Below the pieces are notes generated by a model, which worked only from the letters and a program-made list of their open reading frames with translations, did no database searches and was not told where the DNA came from. Source: Chromatiales bacterium 21-64-14 (GTDB lineage Bacteria; Pseudomonadota; Gammaproteobacteria; 21-64-14). From it: 64,000 nt of DNA. The stretch spans positions 1 through 64,000 of the forward strand of contig NCBI01000001.1 in NCBI GenBank assembly GCA_002255365.1, read 5' to 3'. The position numbers and the translations under genes are program-made. Positions 1 to 8,395 of this stretch are shown here, piece by piece; within the stretch, counting starts at the first letter, position 1; each line of letters starts with the position of its first letter.

Positions 1-84
1 CAGCAGGTCCCCCACCGGGGCCAGAAACTCCAGCCCGCACGCCAGTCGTGCGTAACCCCTGCGTACCGCCACCAGTCCACTCAT
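1..84 (-). CDS. DoxX-like membrane protein, N-terminal fragment (runs off window)
   Basis: The minus strand opens a reading frame at an ATG ending at position 84 that continues past the left edge. A purine-rich GGAGGG ribosome binding site sits about 8 bases upstream of the ATG. The 28 visible residues start MSGLVAVRRGYARL and continue with a segment ending LEFLAPVGDLL. This resembles the start of DoxX-family integral membrane proteins, which often begin with a short amphipathic lead and an L-x-P-x-x-D-L pattern before the first membrane helix. Only the first residues are visible, so the family call is tentative and its function cannot be judged here. Confidence 0.4.
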   Translation of the reverse strand, partial: MSGLVAVRRGYARLACGLEFLAPVGDLL

Positions 85-715
85 CCCTACACCCTCCGCG
101 TTGCCGATTACCGCCCCCTCAGTGGCCTACCCTCTCCAGGTTCGTTCTGAAATTCACCATGTTAGTCGAAGGCCCCGTTAGGAATCTTACAGTACCGGCG
201 CAGTACGGGCGTGGCACACGGCGAGACACGCCATACCCGAGCAACCGCGGACCACTTCCCCCTAGTGCGGCGGGACCTCAGGCGCCATGACGCCAAGACC
301 GCGCCCGCTCGACCGACGCCACCTCGGGGTCTGAGTGTAATATTCCATGTTTGGGGGCCCATCCAACGACCCGCGGGCCGGATGTCGATGGCGCAGATCA
401 CCATCGGCGCGCGCACAGGGCGACACCCTTTCCCAGCAAGGGTGGCGGTGGCCTCCACGGGAGACCGGTAAGAACTACGGTCCAGGAGTGGCCTAACTTG
501 TATAAGTGTTTGCCGCGAGGCACATGGGAACTCGAGGGCCGCGTGCCTAAATATAAGCGTCTCAGGGCCGATAGCTTGTAGGTCTAATCATGATATCATC
601 ATGCCATCTACGGAATTTCCAAGTCCACCAGGAGCGGACACGGGCGTCGCGCGGCAGGTTGCCGCTCCGGCATGTCGGCTACGCGGTGACTAAGTCAGCT
701 GATTAAAATCAATCC
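85..715. other. Intergenic stretch with no recognisable gene
   Basis: About 630 bases with several short overlapping open frames on both strands, none of which carries a recognisable family motif or a convincing ribosome binding site. Base composition falls toward position 560-710, as expected for a promoter region in front of the TetR gene. A short palindrome ATGATATCAT lies near 589-598. I see nothing else that can be supported. Confidence 0.5.
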
Positions 716-1276
716 ATGTCTCGTTCCAGCGACAAACGTGAACGCCTAGTGGAGGCCGCCCGTACCCTAATCCATCGTCAGGGCTTCCGGCCCACGACCC
801 TGGCGGACATCGCCTCGGAGTCCGGAGTACCCCTGGGCAACGTGTACTATTATTTCAAGACTAAGGATGAACTGGCGGCCGCGGTCATCGAGGAACGGGG
901 CGAGGAGTTCCGTCGGCAGTTTGATGCTTGGGAACAGGAACTCCAGGACCCGCGCCAGCGGATCCACCGGTTCATCGATCTGATCCATAGCTATCGGGAC
1001 ATCTTGACCCGCCACGGTTGCCCCATAGGCAGTCTGTGTCAGGAATTGGACAAAGGCCGGATCGCTTTGTCCGACAAGGCAGATGCGGTACTGCGAGACC
1101 AGATCGCATGGATCACCGGGCAGTTCCGCCAGATGGGCGCCCCGGGAGCGGAGGAATTGGGGATCTACTTCGTTTCGACGCTGCAGGGGATGGCCCTGGT
1201 GGCCAATGCCCTCGGGGACCACACCGTCGTGGAGCAACAGACCACCCGGCTCCGTAACTGGCTGGATACCCTGTGA
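716..1276 (+). CDS. TetR/AcrR family transcriptional regulator
   Basis: A 186-residue protein with an N-terminal helix-turn-helix of the TetR family at about residues 10-55, recognisable from TLADIASESGVPLGNVYYYF, followed by KTKDELAAAVI. The rest is an all-helical ligand/dimer domain with no recognisable ligand signature; the C-terminal half resembles the TetR_C domain of regulators that answer to electrophiles or redox-active compounds. It lies just upstream of, and on the same strand as, a peroxiredoxin-like gene, and a perfect inverted repeat sits between them. The likely role is a repressor of the peroxiredoxin gene and perhaps of itself; the inducer is unknown. Start chosen at 716, the first ATG of the HTH frame. 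Confidence 0.85.
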   Translation: MSRSSDKRERLVEAARTLIHRQGFRPTTLADIASESGVPLGNVYYYFKTKDELAAAVIEERGEEFRRQFDAWEQELQDPRQRIHRFIDLIHSYRDILTRHGCPIGSLCQELDKGRIALSDKADAVLRDQIAWITGQFRQMGAPGAEELGIYFVSTLQGMALVANALGDHTVVEQQTTRLRNWLDTL

Positions 1277-1306
1277 GAATACGTTTCTTGAAAACGTGCG
1301 AGAAAA

Positions 1307-1330
1307 TTAGTTAAATAACTAACTTATACT
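1307..1330 (+). promoter_or_regulatory. Inverted repeat operator with overlapping -10, upstream of the peroxiredoxin gene
   Basis: A perfect inverted repeat TTAGTTA-AA-TAACTAA occupies 1307-1322 and a -10-like TATACT follows at 1325-1330, 72 bases before the peroxiredoxin start. The position, symmetry and AT-richness fit a TetR-family operator that would block RNA polymerase. That the neighbouring TetR protein binds it is inference. Confidence 0.55.
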
Positions 1331-1401
1331 TCATTGATCCCAGCAGCGGGCGCAACCCGGAGTCGGGTCCGCCCAACCCTACGGCTACGGAGGCACCCTG
1401 C

Positions 1402-2085
1402 ATGAACACATCACCCGAGCTCGACAGCCAGACCACCGCCCTGGCGGCGGAGATGAATCAGGTCAAACAGCAGTTTCTCGCCGGCCTGCCGGATGCGGTG
1501 AAACAGACCATGATGCAGGCGGCGCAAAAACTGGCCGCATCGGGGGTCGGGGAGCGGGCCGTGAATACCGGGCGGCCGGCGCCGGATTTTGCGCTGCCCA
1601 ATCTGCGCGGCGCATCCATCCGCCTATCCCGGCAATGGACCCGCGGGCCGGTGGTACTGAGTTTCTACCGTGGCGGATGGTGCCCGTTCTGCAACCTGGA
1701 ACTGGCGGCGCTGCAACGGCATCTGCCCGATATCCGCTCCCTAGGCGCAGCCCTGGTCGCCGTATCCCCGGAAACCCCGGACCACTCCCTCTCCACGGCA
1801 CAGAAGCACGGCCTCGAATTCGAGGTCTTGAGTGACGTGGGGGATCAGGCGGCGCGCGCGTATGGTCTGGTCTTTGTTTTGCCCGAGGCATTGCGCGCCC
1901 TGTACCAGGAATGGGGAATCGACCTGCCCGCGTGGAACGGGGACGACTCCTTCGAACTGCCAATCCCGGCCACCTACGTCATCGACACTGGGGGCATGGT
2001 GCGGGCGGCCCATGTGAGCATGGACTACACCACCCGGATGGAGCCGACCGCCATCCTCGCGGCGTTGCGCGATATCCGCGCCTGA
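1402..2085 (+). CDS. Peroxiredoxin-like (AhpC/TSA family) protein
   Basis: A 227-residue cytosolic protein with a thioredoxin fold from about residue 55. The active-site stretch reads RGGWCPFCN, giving Cys94 and Cys97 as a CxxC in the place where peroxiredoxins carry the peroxidatic cysteine, which is typical of the AhpC/TSA peroxiredoxin-like subgroup. The first 50 residues form a helical lead containing ALAAEMNQVKQQF. A GGAGG ribosome binding site lies 8-9 bases before the ATG. It presumably reduces peroxides or disulfides at the expense of a thiol donor. The TetR gene and operator just upstream suggest induction by a small toxic or oxidising compound. Confidence 0.85.
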   Translation: MNTSPELDSQTTALAAEMNQVKQQFLAGLPDAVKQTMMQAAQKLAASGVGERAVNTGRPAPDFALPNLRGASIRLSRQWTRGPVVLSFYRGGWCPFCNLELAALQRHLPDIRSLGAALVAVSPETPDHSLSTAQKHGLEFEVLSDVGDQAARAYGLVFVLPEALRALYQEWGIDLPAWNGDDSFELPIPATYVIDTGGMVRAAHVSMDYTTRMEPTAILAALRDIRA

Positions 2086-2358
2086 GCGGTGCGCAACACG
2101 CGCTCGCTGTCGTAGCGGTGAATGGCGGGGCACGGTCGCCTGCACCCGGGCGGGTTGCAAGCCACCGGCCATCGCCCGGGGAGACACACAGGCGGCCCGA
2201 TCGGTGCCGCCACAACGCGCCGGCCGCGGAGCTCGTAGCCCCGCAAAGGGCCATCTTGGGCCCTAACACACATTAATTCTGAGTGGCGAATGGATCGGTG
2301 ATCCGGCCGCAAAGATAGGCCGAGTCACGCCGCGCACCGCTGCGGACCGGAGCGGTCC

Positions 2359-2937
2359 TCAGCGCAGGTCATCCAGGATCTTGCGCAAGTCTTTCGCATC
2401 CGGCGCCCCCTCCACCAACCGGGGGCCCTGGCGTCGATCCAGCACGACCATCGCAGGGACGCCACTTGAGCCGGTCGACATGAGCAGCCGGTAGTTTTTG
2501 TCGAGCGCGGCGATGGTCTTATCGGACGGCAGGGTTTCATCGATACCGCCCCCGGGCGCAGTGCGTCCGAAATTCCGCTCGTTGTACCGCAGCGCCGCCA
2601 GCGGATCCTTCGCGGCCAGGATCGCGCCCGCCTTGCCCTGGCTGGTGGAAGTAAGATACCCCACGACAATAAAGCGCACCTGCAAGTCCCGAGGCTTGAT
2701 CTCCGGTTGCAATGCGTCGAACAGGTTGCGGCAATACGGACAGTTGGGATCCACAAAAACATAGAGGATCCGCTTACCGCTACCCTCGGCGATCCAGTGG
2801 GCGGCTGCGAACTTTGCCATCACCCGATCCGCGGACGCTGGCTTCGCCTGGGCGGTCTGCGCATAAACAACCGCCACAGGACTCGCCAACACGGCCACTA
2901 GTGCGATCCACCCCAGCCATCGACTGCAATTCTTCAT
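2359..2937 (-). CDS. DsbG/DsbC-like periplasmic thiol:disulfide protein
   Basis: A 192-residue exported protein. The first 26 residues form a signal peptide (basic start, hydrophobic core IALVAVLASPVAVV, then YAQ). The mature part is a thioredoxin fold with the active site FVDPNCPYC at Cys66 and Cys69, and a cis-proline loop SSGVPAMVVLD. The FVDPNCPYCR pattern is that of DsbC/DsbG thiol:disulfide isomerases, but the protein is shorter than DsbG (about 230 residues) and lacks an obvious N-terminal dimerisation domain. It probably repairs or protects thiols of exported proteins. The gene is convergent with the peroxiredoxin gene and is not in an evident operon. Confidence 0.8.
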   Translation of the reverse strand: MKNCSRWLGWIALVAVLASPVAVVYAQTAQAKPASADRVMAKFAAAHWIAEGSGKRILYVFVDPNCPYCRNLFDALQPEIKPRDLQVRFIVVGYLTSTSQGKAGAILAAKDPLAALRYNERNFGRTAPGGGIDETLPSDKTIAALDKNYRLLMSTGSSGVPAMVVLDRRQGPRLVEGAPDAKDLRKILDDLR

Positions 2938-3228
2938 CCGTCCATTCCCCTCGTGATTCGGTCTTTATCCGCCCGATCCGGACGCCGTTCCGCGTCCCGG
3001 GACACGCCCACGAAACAACCCCTGCGTCGCGGCGATTGGGATCGTAGCGGCCGCTCGTGTCACCACCGCAGGGTCAGTCGCTACCCTGGGCAAAATCTTA
3101 CGTTTTGTGGACTGATCCGCCACCATCCCTTAGCGTACCTTAAAACGTACAGAGAGAGACGGTGAACATGCCCGTGGCATTCCAACACCCGCAAGGTCAC
3201 CACGGAAATTCCGGCCTCTGGTACCACT

Positions 3229-3397
3229 CTAGGAGCCTGTCGGACTTAGGCGATCGTAGCGAGCAAGGTGGGAGAGTGAGGACCGTTTTTCGATCGTTTG
3301 AGGAGAATAGCCGTAGCTATTGGACGAAAAGGATCGGAAAAATGGACCGCTCTCCCACCGGCGCAGTAGATCAGTCCTAAGTCCGACCGACGCCTAG
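3229..3397. mobile_element. MITE-like foldback element
   Basis: A 169-base imperfect palindrome. Its ends read CTAGGAGCCTGTCGGACTTAGG at the left and the near-complement at 3376-3397. Inside, GGTGGGAGAG at about 3268-3277 pairs with CTCTCCCACC at about 3350-3359, and AATAGC-CGTA-GCTATT forms the apex near 3306-3321. The whole element can fold into one long hairpin. No transposase is encoded; a 72-codon open frame that overlaps it (3162-3380) is not credible as a gene. This is the structure of a non-autonomous miniature inverted-repeat element. No second copy of this family is seen in the window. Confidence 0.65.
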
Positions 3398-3408
3398 TGC
3401 GGTGAAAT

Positions 3409-4038
3409 TCAAAACGGCCACCACCAAGACCCGCTCTTCAATTCATCCTGGCAGGCCTTGATCTGCGCCTGGTAACGGCGCGCGTTGGCCGCCACCCGTC
3501 GTGCGACACGCATCAGCCACGGTTTGTTCCGGTAGGTGTGCCGCCGATACCCACCGGGGCCCTCATGGTAGGCGAGGTACTGGTGATAGGCGTCCCACCT
3601 GGAGACACCCAAGGTCCGGTGCACCATGTTCACGTACCAGCCGATAAAATCCGTCACATCGCCGAAATCGTCCCGGTCGGCGCCGTAATGGCCGGTGGCG
3701 CGCTGGTACCACTTCCATGTCCCGCTCTGGATCTGGGCGTAGCCATAGGCCGAGGACACGCGGCCCCAGGGGATCACCCACAACAATCGGCCGCGCGGCG
3801 GCTTGGCGTCATGACGAAAACGGGACTCCTGATAAATGATGGCCAGTTGGATATGGACTGGCACCCCCCAGCGCTTGTAGGCGTGCTCCGCATCCCGATA
3901 CCAACCGGACTTCTCCTGGAAGATCGCACAGGCATTGCGGGTATTGGTCGGTGGGGTGGCGCATCCGGACATCCCAAGGACCGCCGCTGCAAGCACCAGC
4001 GCGGCAATCCCATGCTTGAGTTGTCTGGTTGCCGCCAT
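3409..4038 (-). CDS. Lipoprotein lytic transglycosylase (SLT domain)
   Basis: A 209-residue lipoprotein: the signal peptide ends in a lipobox LGMSGC with the acylated Cys at residue 26. The SLT (soluble lytic transglycosylase) fold follows, with the catalytic-glutamate motif IIYQESRF (Glu71) and the conserved AYGYAQIQSGTWKWY stretch where glycan-binding residues lie. The domain is interrupted by RGRLLWVIPWGRVS, an insertion seen in a small subgroup of these enzymes. It would cut peptidoglycan from the periplasmic face of the outer membrane (no Asp at +2 is evident, which favours outer-membrane retention). It stands alone, divergent from the MFS gene across a short repeat array. Confidence 0.85.
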   Translation of the reverse strand: MAATRQLKHGIAALVLAAAVLGMSGCATPPTNTRNACAIFQEKSGWYRDAEHAYKRWGVPVHIQLAIIYQESRFRHDAKPPRGRLLWVIPWGRVSSAYGYAQIQSGTWKWYQRATGHYGADRDDFGDVTDFIGWYVNMVHRTLGVSRWDAYHQYLAYHEGPGGYRRHTYRNKPWLMRVARRVAANARRYQAQIKACQDELKSGSWWWPF

Positions 4039-4083
4039 GCTGCGATAACGGTACTCGATTCGCTCCTGCCATCACCGGCCGGC

Positions 4084-4150
4084 CGGCACCCGGCACCCGG
4101 CACCCGGCACCCGGCACCCGGCACCCGGCATACAGCACCCGGCATACAGC
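4084..4150. repeat. Short tandem repeat, 7-base unit
   Basis: Six perfect head-to-tail copies of CGGCACC (4084-4125) are followed by degenerate copies (CGGCATA, CAGCACC, CGGCATA). The array lies between the divergent transglycosylase and MFS genes. It has no spacers and is not a CRISPR; copy number is prone to slippage. Confidence 0.9.
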
Positions 4151-4255
4151 TTAACGGGTTTCGGCACAGAGATGAATTCGCGCACTGCCCTGCCGGACCC
4201 GCGGGTGGACTGCTACACTGCTGGCGCGCGCCGTGTCGCCCCCGCTGGGAACCCG

Positions 4256-5491
4256 ATGTCAGCCCTCAACCCCTTTTCCAAGCTGCCCCGGAACACGCGG
4301 CGGCTGATCGCTGCCCGTGCGGCACGCAGCGTCGGCCAGGGCGCGCTGGTAGTGGATTTCTCCCTTTATCTTCATGCCTTGCACTGGTCCGCCGCGGTGA
4401 TCGGCGCGGTGTTGAGCGGCGCGCTGCTGGTGGGAGCGGTGCTCACGCTGGTGACCGGACCCTTGAGTGACCGGATCGGCCGCAGGGCTTTCCTGCTGGC
4501 TTATGAAGGAAGCCAGCTGGTAGCCGCGTTGTTGGCGCTGCTCAGCAGCCGCCCGGAGGTATTGGTGCCAGCCGCCCTTCTGGGGGGCTTCGGACGTGGC
4601 GCAGGCGGGGGGGCGGGGCCCTTCGCCCCGGTCGAACAGGCGTGGCTGGCCGCACCCCTGGAAGACCGCGATCGGGGCCGAGTCTACAGCCTGAACACCG
4701 CGGTGGGCTTTTTTGGAATGGGGATGGGCGCATTGCTCGCGGCCCTACCCGACATGTTGACCCAGGGGCCACCCGGACCGGGCGCCTACCGGCCGCTGTT
4801 CGGACTGGTACTGCTGGGGGCGCTCGCCTCGATCCTGGCGTTGCGCGGGGCGGCGGAGTCACCCTCCGCCACCCCGCCCTCAGCGGCGGCGCAACCGGAC
4901 ACGCGGGCCGAGAACGGCCGCCTGCTCCGCCTCGCGGCGATCAACGCCCTGAACGGGACCGGCATCGGATTGGTGGGCCCCCTTATGGCCTATTGGTTCA
5001 TGCTGCGCTTTGGAAAGGGAGCCGCAGCCATCGCGCCGGTGATGGCCTTCGCGTTCGTGATAACCGCCCTCGCGTCTTTGTTCGGCGGATGGCTCAGCAC
5101 TCGCCTGGGCGTCGTGCGTACGGTAGTCTGGATGCGCATGGTCGGACTCGGGCTACTGGTCCTCATGCCATTGGCACCGACCTTTGCCTGGGCCGCCACC
5201 TTCTACGTGTTGCGGGGCGCCTTCAATCTGGGTACCGCCGGTGCCCGTCAGGCCTTGAACATGGGGCTGGTGCACCCCAACCGGCGCGGACTCGCCGCCA
5301 GCCTGAGCAGCGTGTCCATACAGGTCCCCCGGGCCATAGGTCCGGCGGTGGCCGGGGTCCTGTTCCAGGCCGGCTGGCTGGCCTTGCCGTTCCTGCTGGC
5401 GGCCTCGTTCCAGGGTGCCTACGTGTTCTTTTACCGGCGCGTGTTCCATCGCTACGACCCGGCGGTCCAAGCCAGAGTGCCCCTGACCTGA
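4256..5491 (+). CDS. MFS transporter
   Basis: A 411-residue inner-membrane protein with about 12 hydrophobic helices. The first cytoplasmic loop carries the major-facilitator signature GPLSDRIGRR after helix 2, and the matching loop in the second half reads GGWLSTRLG. A poly-glycine loop (GGFGRGAGGGAGP) lies near residue 120. I chose the ATG at 4256 because MSALNPF leads straight into the first helix; an upstream in-frame ATG at 4172 would add 28 residues without membrane character. The substrate cannot be told from sequence; the family is dominated by drug and metabolite exporters. It is a single-gene unit. Confidence 0.85.
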   Translation: MSALNPFSKLPRNTRRLIAARAARSVGQGALVVDFSLYLHALHWSAAVIGAVLSGALLVGAVLTLVTGPLSDRIGRRAFLLAYEGSQLVAALLALLSSRPEVLVPAALLGGFGRGAGGGAGPFAPVEQAWLAAPLEDRDRGRVYSLNTAVGFFGMGMGALLAALPDMLTQGPPGPGAYRPLFGLVLLGALASILALRGAAESPSATPPSAAAQPDTRAENGRLLRLAAINALNGTGIGLVGPLMAYWFMLRFGKGAAAIAPVMAFAFVITALASLFGGWLSTRLGVVRTVVWMRMVGLGLLVLMPLAPTFAWAATFYVLRGAFNLGTAGARQALNMGLVHPNRRGLAASLSSVSIQVPRAIGPAVAGVLFQAGWLALPFLLAASFQGAYVFFYRRVFHRYDPAVQARVPLT

Positions 5492-5759
5492 GTCCCGCGC
5501 CACACCGCTGGCGTGGCCGTCTGGTATTTTCCACCGACCACCTGCCGTAACCGCCGCCGCGCTTGCCGGGATTGGGGGGGTACGTCCCAGAGGTCGGCAG
5601 AGCACCGCAGCCCCAGCACGGCGAACACCAGTAAGAAATGCGGGCCGGACCGTCCGCCATGCTAGAATGCACCCAAAGGCTCCGGAGCGCCCACCGCGTA
5701 CCGGTGGAACTGATAATGGTCCGGGCCGGCGGAGCGCGGCTCGGCGGGGAGAAGCAAAC

Positions 5760-5981
5760 ATGCACTTCGGCTTCAAAGAGCTGCTGTTGATCCTGCTGAT
5801 CACCTTGGTACTGTTCGGCGGAAAACGCGTCAAGAACCTCGGGTCCGACCTCGGAAACGCCATCCGCGGATTCCGCAAGGCGATGAAAGACGGTGAGGGT
5901 GAGCACGCCGAACCCGGCAGTCTGGGCCCGGGGCAAGTCAACGCAGCGGAGACCCAGAAGACCGGCAAGCACCAAGCCTGA
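5760..5981 (+). CDS. tatA: Twin-arginine translocase subunit TatA (copy 1)
   Basis: A 73-residue protein with the TatA plan: a very short periplasmic start MHFGFKE, one membrane helix LLLILLITLVLFGG, the hinge, and an amphipathic helix KNLGSDLGNAIRGFRKAMKD, then a charged tail. TatA polymerises to form the pore of the Tat pathway that exports folded proteins such as cofactor-containing redox enzymes. A GGGGAG site lies about 7 bases before the ATG at 5760. No tatB or tatC follows; instead a second tatA copy lies 320 bases downstream. The two are over 80 percent identical at DNA level through the conserved domain, so this is a recent local duplication. Confidence 0.9.
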   Translation: MHFGFKELLLILLITLVLFGGKRVKNLGSDLGNAIRGFRKAMKDGEGEHAEPGSLGPGQVNAAETQKTGKHQA

Positions 5982-6304
5982 ATATCCGCCATCTCGACCC
6001 GCCGATCGTACACCAGGTGACCCGACCGACCGCCGCACCAGCGTACCCCGGGTGCGGGGTTCATCGGCTCAGCCCGGTCCTGCGCCCCGGTTCTCGCCCC
6101 AATCACAGGAACACCCCGCGGTTAATCAAGTAGTGTGCCCAGCGACATCAAATGGCGGCGCACACGGCCTCTCCCATCCCCATCCGGCGTGGTGATATAA
6201 TCGTTCCTGAACACTCCGGGTGCGTTTCCCGCGCCGGTACGGCACCGTACACGCTGGACCGAACGCGGGCTAAGTGGCCGCTGCCCGGATCGAGGAGAAC
6301 CCCC

Positions 6305-6547
6305 ATGGAATTCGGCTTCAAAGAACTGCTGGTCATCCTGCTGATCACACTGGTCCTGTTCGGCGGCAAACGCGTCAAGACCATCGGCTCCGATCTCGGA
6401 AACGCCATCCGCGGATTCCGCAAGGCAATGAAAGAGGGCGAGGAGGAACCCGGTCAAACTCAGACTCAGACCGCCCAACCCAAGACCTTGAACCACGGCC
6501 AAGTCGTAGAGTCCACGGCCGAGAAGACGGATCGGAATCAGGTCTGA
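6305..6547 (+). CDS. tatA: Twin-arginine translocase subunit TatA (copy 2)
   Basis: An 80-residue paralogue of the preceding tatA, starting MEFGFKELLVILLITLVLFG and keeping the same amphipathic helix (GSDLGNAIRGFRKAMKE). The acidic, glutamine- and threonine-rich tail differs (PGQTQTQTAQ) and is where the two copies have diverged. GAGGAG lies about 8 bases before the ATG. It may form separate or mixed pores with copy 1. With no TatB/TatC here, both copies must work with TatBC encoded elsewhere. A hairpin follows its stop codon. Confidence 0.9.
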   Translation: MEFGFKELLVILLITLVLFGGKRVKTIGSDLGNAIRGFRKAMKEGEEEPGQTQTQTAQPKTLNHGQVVESTAEKTDRNQV

Positions 6548-6551
6548 ATCC

Positions 6552-6573
6552 GCCGGTGCGGTAACGCACCGGC
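6552..6573 (+). terminator. Hairpin after tatA copy 2
   Basis: GCCGGTGCG-GTAA-CGCACCGGC forms a perfect 9-base-pair stem with a 4-base loop five bases after the stop codon. There is no T-run, so it may act as a 3' end-stabilising hairpin or a weak terminator, possibly bidirectional since the next gene converges on it. Confidence 0.5.
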
Positions 6574-6579
6574 ACCGCT

Positions 6580-6846
6580 TCAGGTCCGTTTCCATCGCTC
6601 CAGGCGTGGCACCCGCCACGCCCAGTACTCGGCCACAAACCAAGGCATTCCCTGCTTACGTACCACCTTGCGAACGGTCTGCTGCATCTCGCTTACCGTC
6701 AGGCCGGGTTTCATGAACTGGCCGTCCTGATAACAGTACCCACAGTACTTGGCGCTCTTGCGGCCATCCGCCTCGGTCCCTCCGCCGGACTTGTCCTTGA
6801 CGAGAGGCATACCACAACTCTGACATCTTCCAGATCTTCCCTCCAT
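6580..6846 (-). CDS. Small zinc-ribbon protein
   Basis: An 88-residue protein starting MEGRSGRCQSCGMPL. Two Cys pairs (CQSC and CGYC) 28 residues apart can bind zinc, in the arrangement of the putative zinc-ribbon domain family (Zn_ribbon_2-like), where the conserved CxxCGMPL start and YCxxCYQDG second half are typical. The remaining C-terminal part (MQQTVRKVVRKQGMPWFVAE) is helical. I chose the ATG at 6846, preceded by GAGGTGG, rather than an upstream in-frame ATG at 6909. Function is unknown; some relatives accompany transcription factors or membrane enzymes. It converges with tatA copy 2. Confidence 0.75.
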   Translation of the reverse strand: MEGRSGRCQSCGMPLVKDKSGGGTEADGRKSAKYCGYCYQDGQFMKPGLTVSEMQQTVRKVVRKQGMPWFVAEYWAWRVPRLERWKRT

Positions 6847-7112
6847 GCCTGCATTCCACCTCGTACCCATGTTGTCGTCAGCTTCGGTATCGGCCGGCGC
6901 GCTGCGCAACAGCGATCAGCGCGGCGATATCCGACTCCCCCGGGGCGCGGCCCCGACACCCCGACACATGTTACCGTGCGGGCACCACAAGCTCCAACTA
7001 CCTGCACTACACCGGCCGATAGACCCACGAACGGTAACCCAACCGCGAATCAACGCCGCGGCTCAAGCGCCGCGTCGACCAGACGCAACCCGGGCGCATG
7101 ACGACCCGAACC

Positions 7113-7778
7113 TCATGCACCGCGACACGGGCCAGCGCGACCTAAATCCGGTTTGTGAAGCGCGACGGCCAGAAACGCGCCCCAGGGGAGCCCCCGGGGG
7201 ATCACCCGCTCGAGCCAGCGGGCGAAAGGCGACGCGCCGGGCACGAATACCCCCGATGCCCAAACGAGTCGCGGCGCGGGATCCAGTCGCGCAGCCCACT
7301 CCCGGACGTGCGCCAAGTCGTCCCAGCGCGCACCGCGGTAACCACCCCGGCCTCGTTTGCGGTGATGAAGCAGGCTCCACCGGTTGAGCAGACCCAGGAA
7401 CATCCCGCACCGGACCACCCGCCACATCTCTGCCAATGCCACTGCCGGTTCGGAGACGAAGCACAGGCTGGTCACGGCGGTACAGTAGTCGACGCTCCGG
7501 TCCGCGAACGGAAGCCGTTGCGCGTCGCCGAGTACACACGGAATCTGCCGGTCCCTCTGCCGCGCGAACCGGAGTGCGGCGTGATCAGCGTCCACGGCTA
7601 CCACCGATCGGCCCGCGGCGGCGAGCCGGCGGCTGAAATATCCAGTTCCGGAACCTACGTCCAGGACCGAGGCACCCGGGCTGGCGTTCAGGAGTTCCAA
7701 CATCAGCCGCGATTCGGTCGCGCCGATCCAGGAACCGCGCTCGGTGTGATACCAGGCATCATAGATATCCGGTCGCAT
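7113..7778 (-). CDS. SAM-dependent methyltransferase (class I)
   Basis: A 221-residue cytosolic protein with the class I methyltransferase fold. Motif I is VLDVGSGTGYF at about residues 38-48, the acidic residue ending strand 2 is VVAVDAD, and motif IV-like VDYCTAVTSLCFV follows. The fold matches Methyltransf_11 family enzymes such as UbiE-like or small-molecule methylases. The C-terminal half has a WARWLERVIPRGL segment of unknown role. The substrate cannot be deduced. The start at 7778 gives MRPDIYDAWYHTERG, a usual opening for the family (YDxWYxTxRG). It stands just downstream of a degraded rhodanese gene on the same strand. Confidence 0.8.
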   Translation of the reverse strand: MRPDIYDAWYHTERGSWIGATESRLMLELLNASPGASVLDVGSGTGYFSRRLAAAGRSVVAVDADHAALRFARQRDRQIPCVLGDAQRLPFADRSVDYCTAVTSLCFVSEPAVALAEMWRVVRCGMFLGLLNRWSLLHHRKRGRGGYRGARWDDLAHVREWAARLDPAPRLVWASGVFVPGASPFARWLERVIPRGLPWGAFLAVALHKPDLGRAGPCRGA

Positions 7779-7839
7779 CCTCTCCGCCCCAACCCTACGC
7801 CGGCCGCCGGCTCCAAGCTCAGGGCCCGCCGGTCAACAC

Positions 7840-8345
7840 GGTAGGCCCGATACGCGCGGGCACCTCCGGCGATCAAGCGCCGCCGTGTAACCGCCGCGGC
7901 CAAGGATACGGGCGGCCCGAACAGAACGTTTGTCGGAACGGCACACGATACCCAGTGCCGTTCCGCGCAAGGCCTCCAGATCCAGGTGCCGGGGCGGGAA
8001 TTCCGCCACGGGGATGCGGATAATACCCTGCAGTGGCCCGCGGGGCCGTGGTATTCGTCCCCATCGCGCACGTCCAACAGCGCCACACCCTCCTGACGCA
8101 AGCGTCACTGCAACCCCACAACATCGGCCATCGGAACGCCGCGCAGGCGGGAGACTACTCGCGGCACGAACATCGCCGCAGCCAACAGCTCCAGCAAGCC
8201 CTTGCGTATCGAGCCCGCGTCCCCCACTGCCGCCGCGCGGCCGGCATAGCCGAGGTAGGCGTACGCCAACACTCCCAGGATCATTGGAAGACCAGGAACT
8301 CTGCGCGAAACTGGCCACTGGGATACGACCAATGCCAAGAGCGTA
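7840..8345 (-). pseudogene. Degraded rhodanese-domain protein
   Basis: Pieces of one rhodanese-like gene can be read in two frames. A first frame gives a hydrophobic segment (MILGVLAYAYLGYAG) and, after an in-frame stop near 8106, EGVALLDVRDGDEYHGPAGH. A second frame resumes with GIIRIPVAEFPPRHLDLEAL and LGIVCRSDKRSVRAARIL, the expected second half with the CRSDKR catalytic loop (Cys then Arg). The frame changes at about 8035. The C-terminal end of the domain does not read. At least one nonsense change and one frameshift make it a pseudogene; sulfur-transfer function is presumably lost. Boundaries are approximate. Confidence 0.65.
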
Positions 8346-8395
8346 GTTGAACAAATTGAAAGGGGACAGCGGCACCAAGGGCCAGGAGCAGCAAA

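Noticed and set aside
3162..3380. 72-codon frame over the foldback element
   Set aside because: It is made mostly of the palindrome itself and has no similarity to a protein family.
4084..4150. Short repeat array considered as a CRISPR
   Set aside because: The unit is only 7 bases with no spacers; it is simple tandem repetition.
6845..7387. 180-codon plus-strand frame
   Set aside because: Composition is Arg/Pro-rich and it is antisense to the zinc-ribbon upstream region and the methyltransferase.
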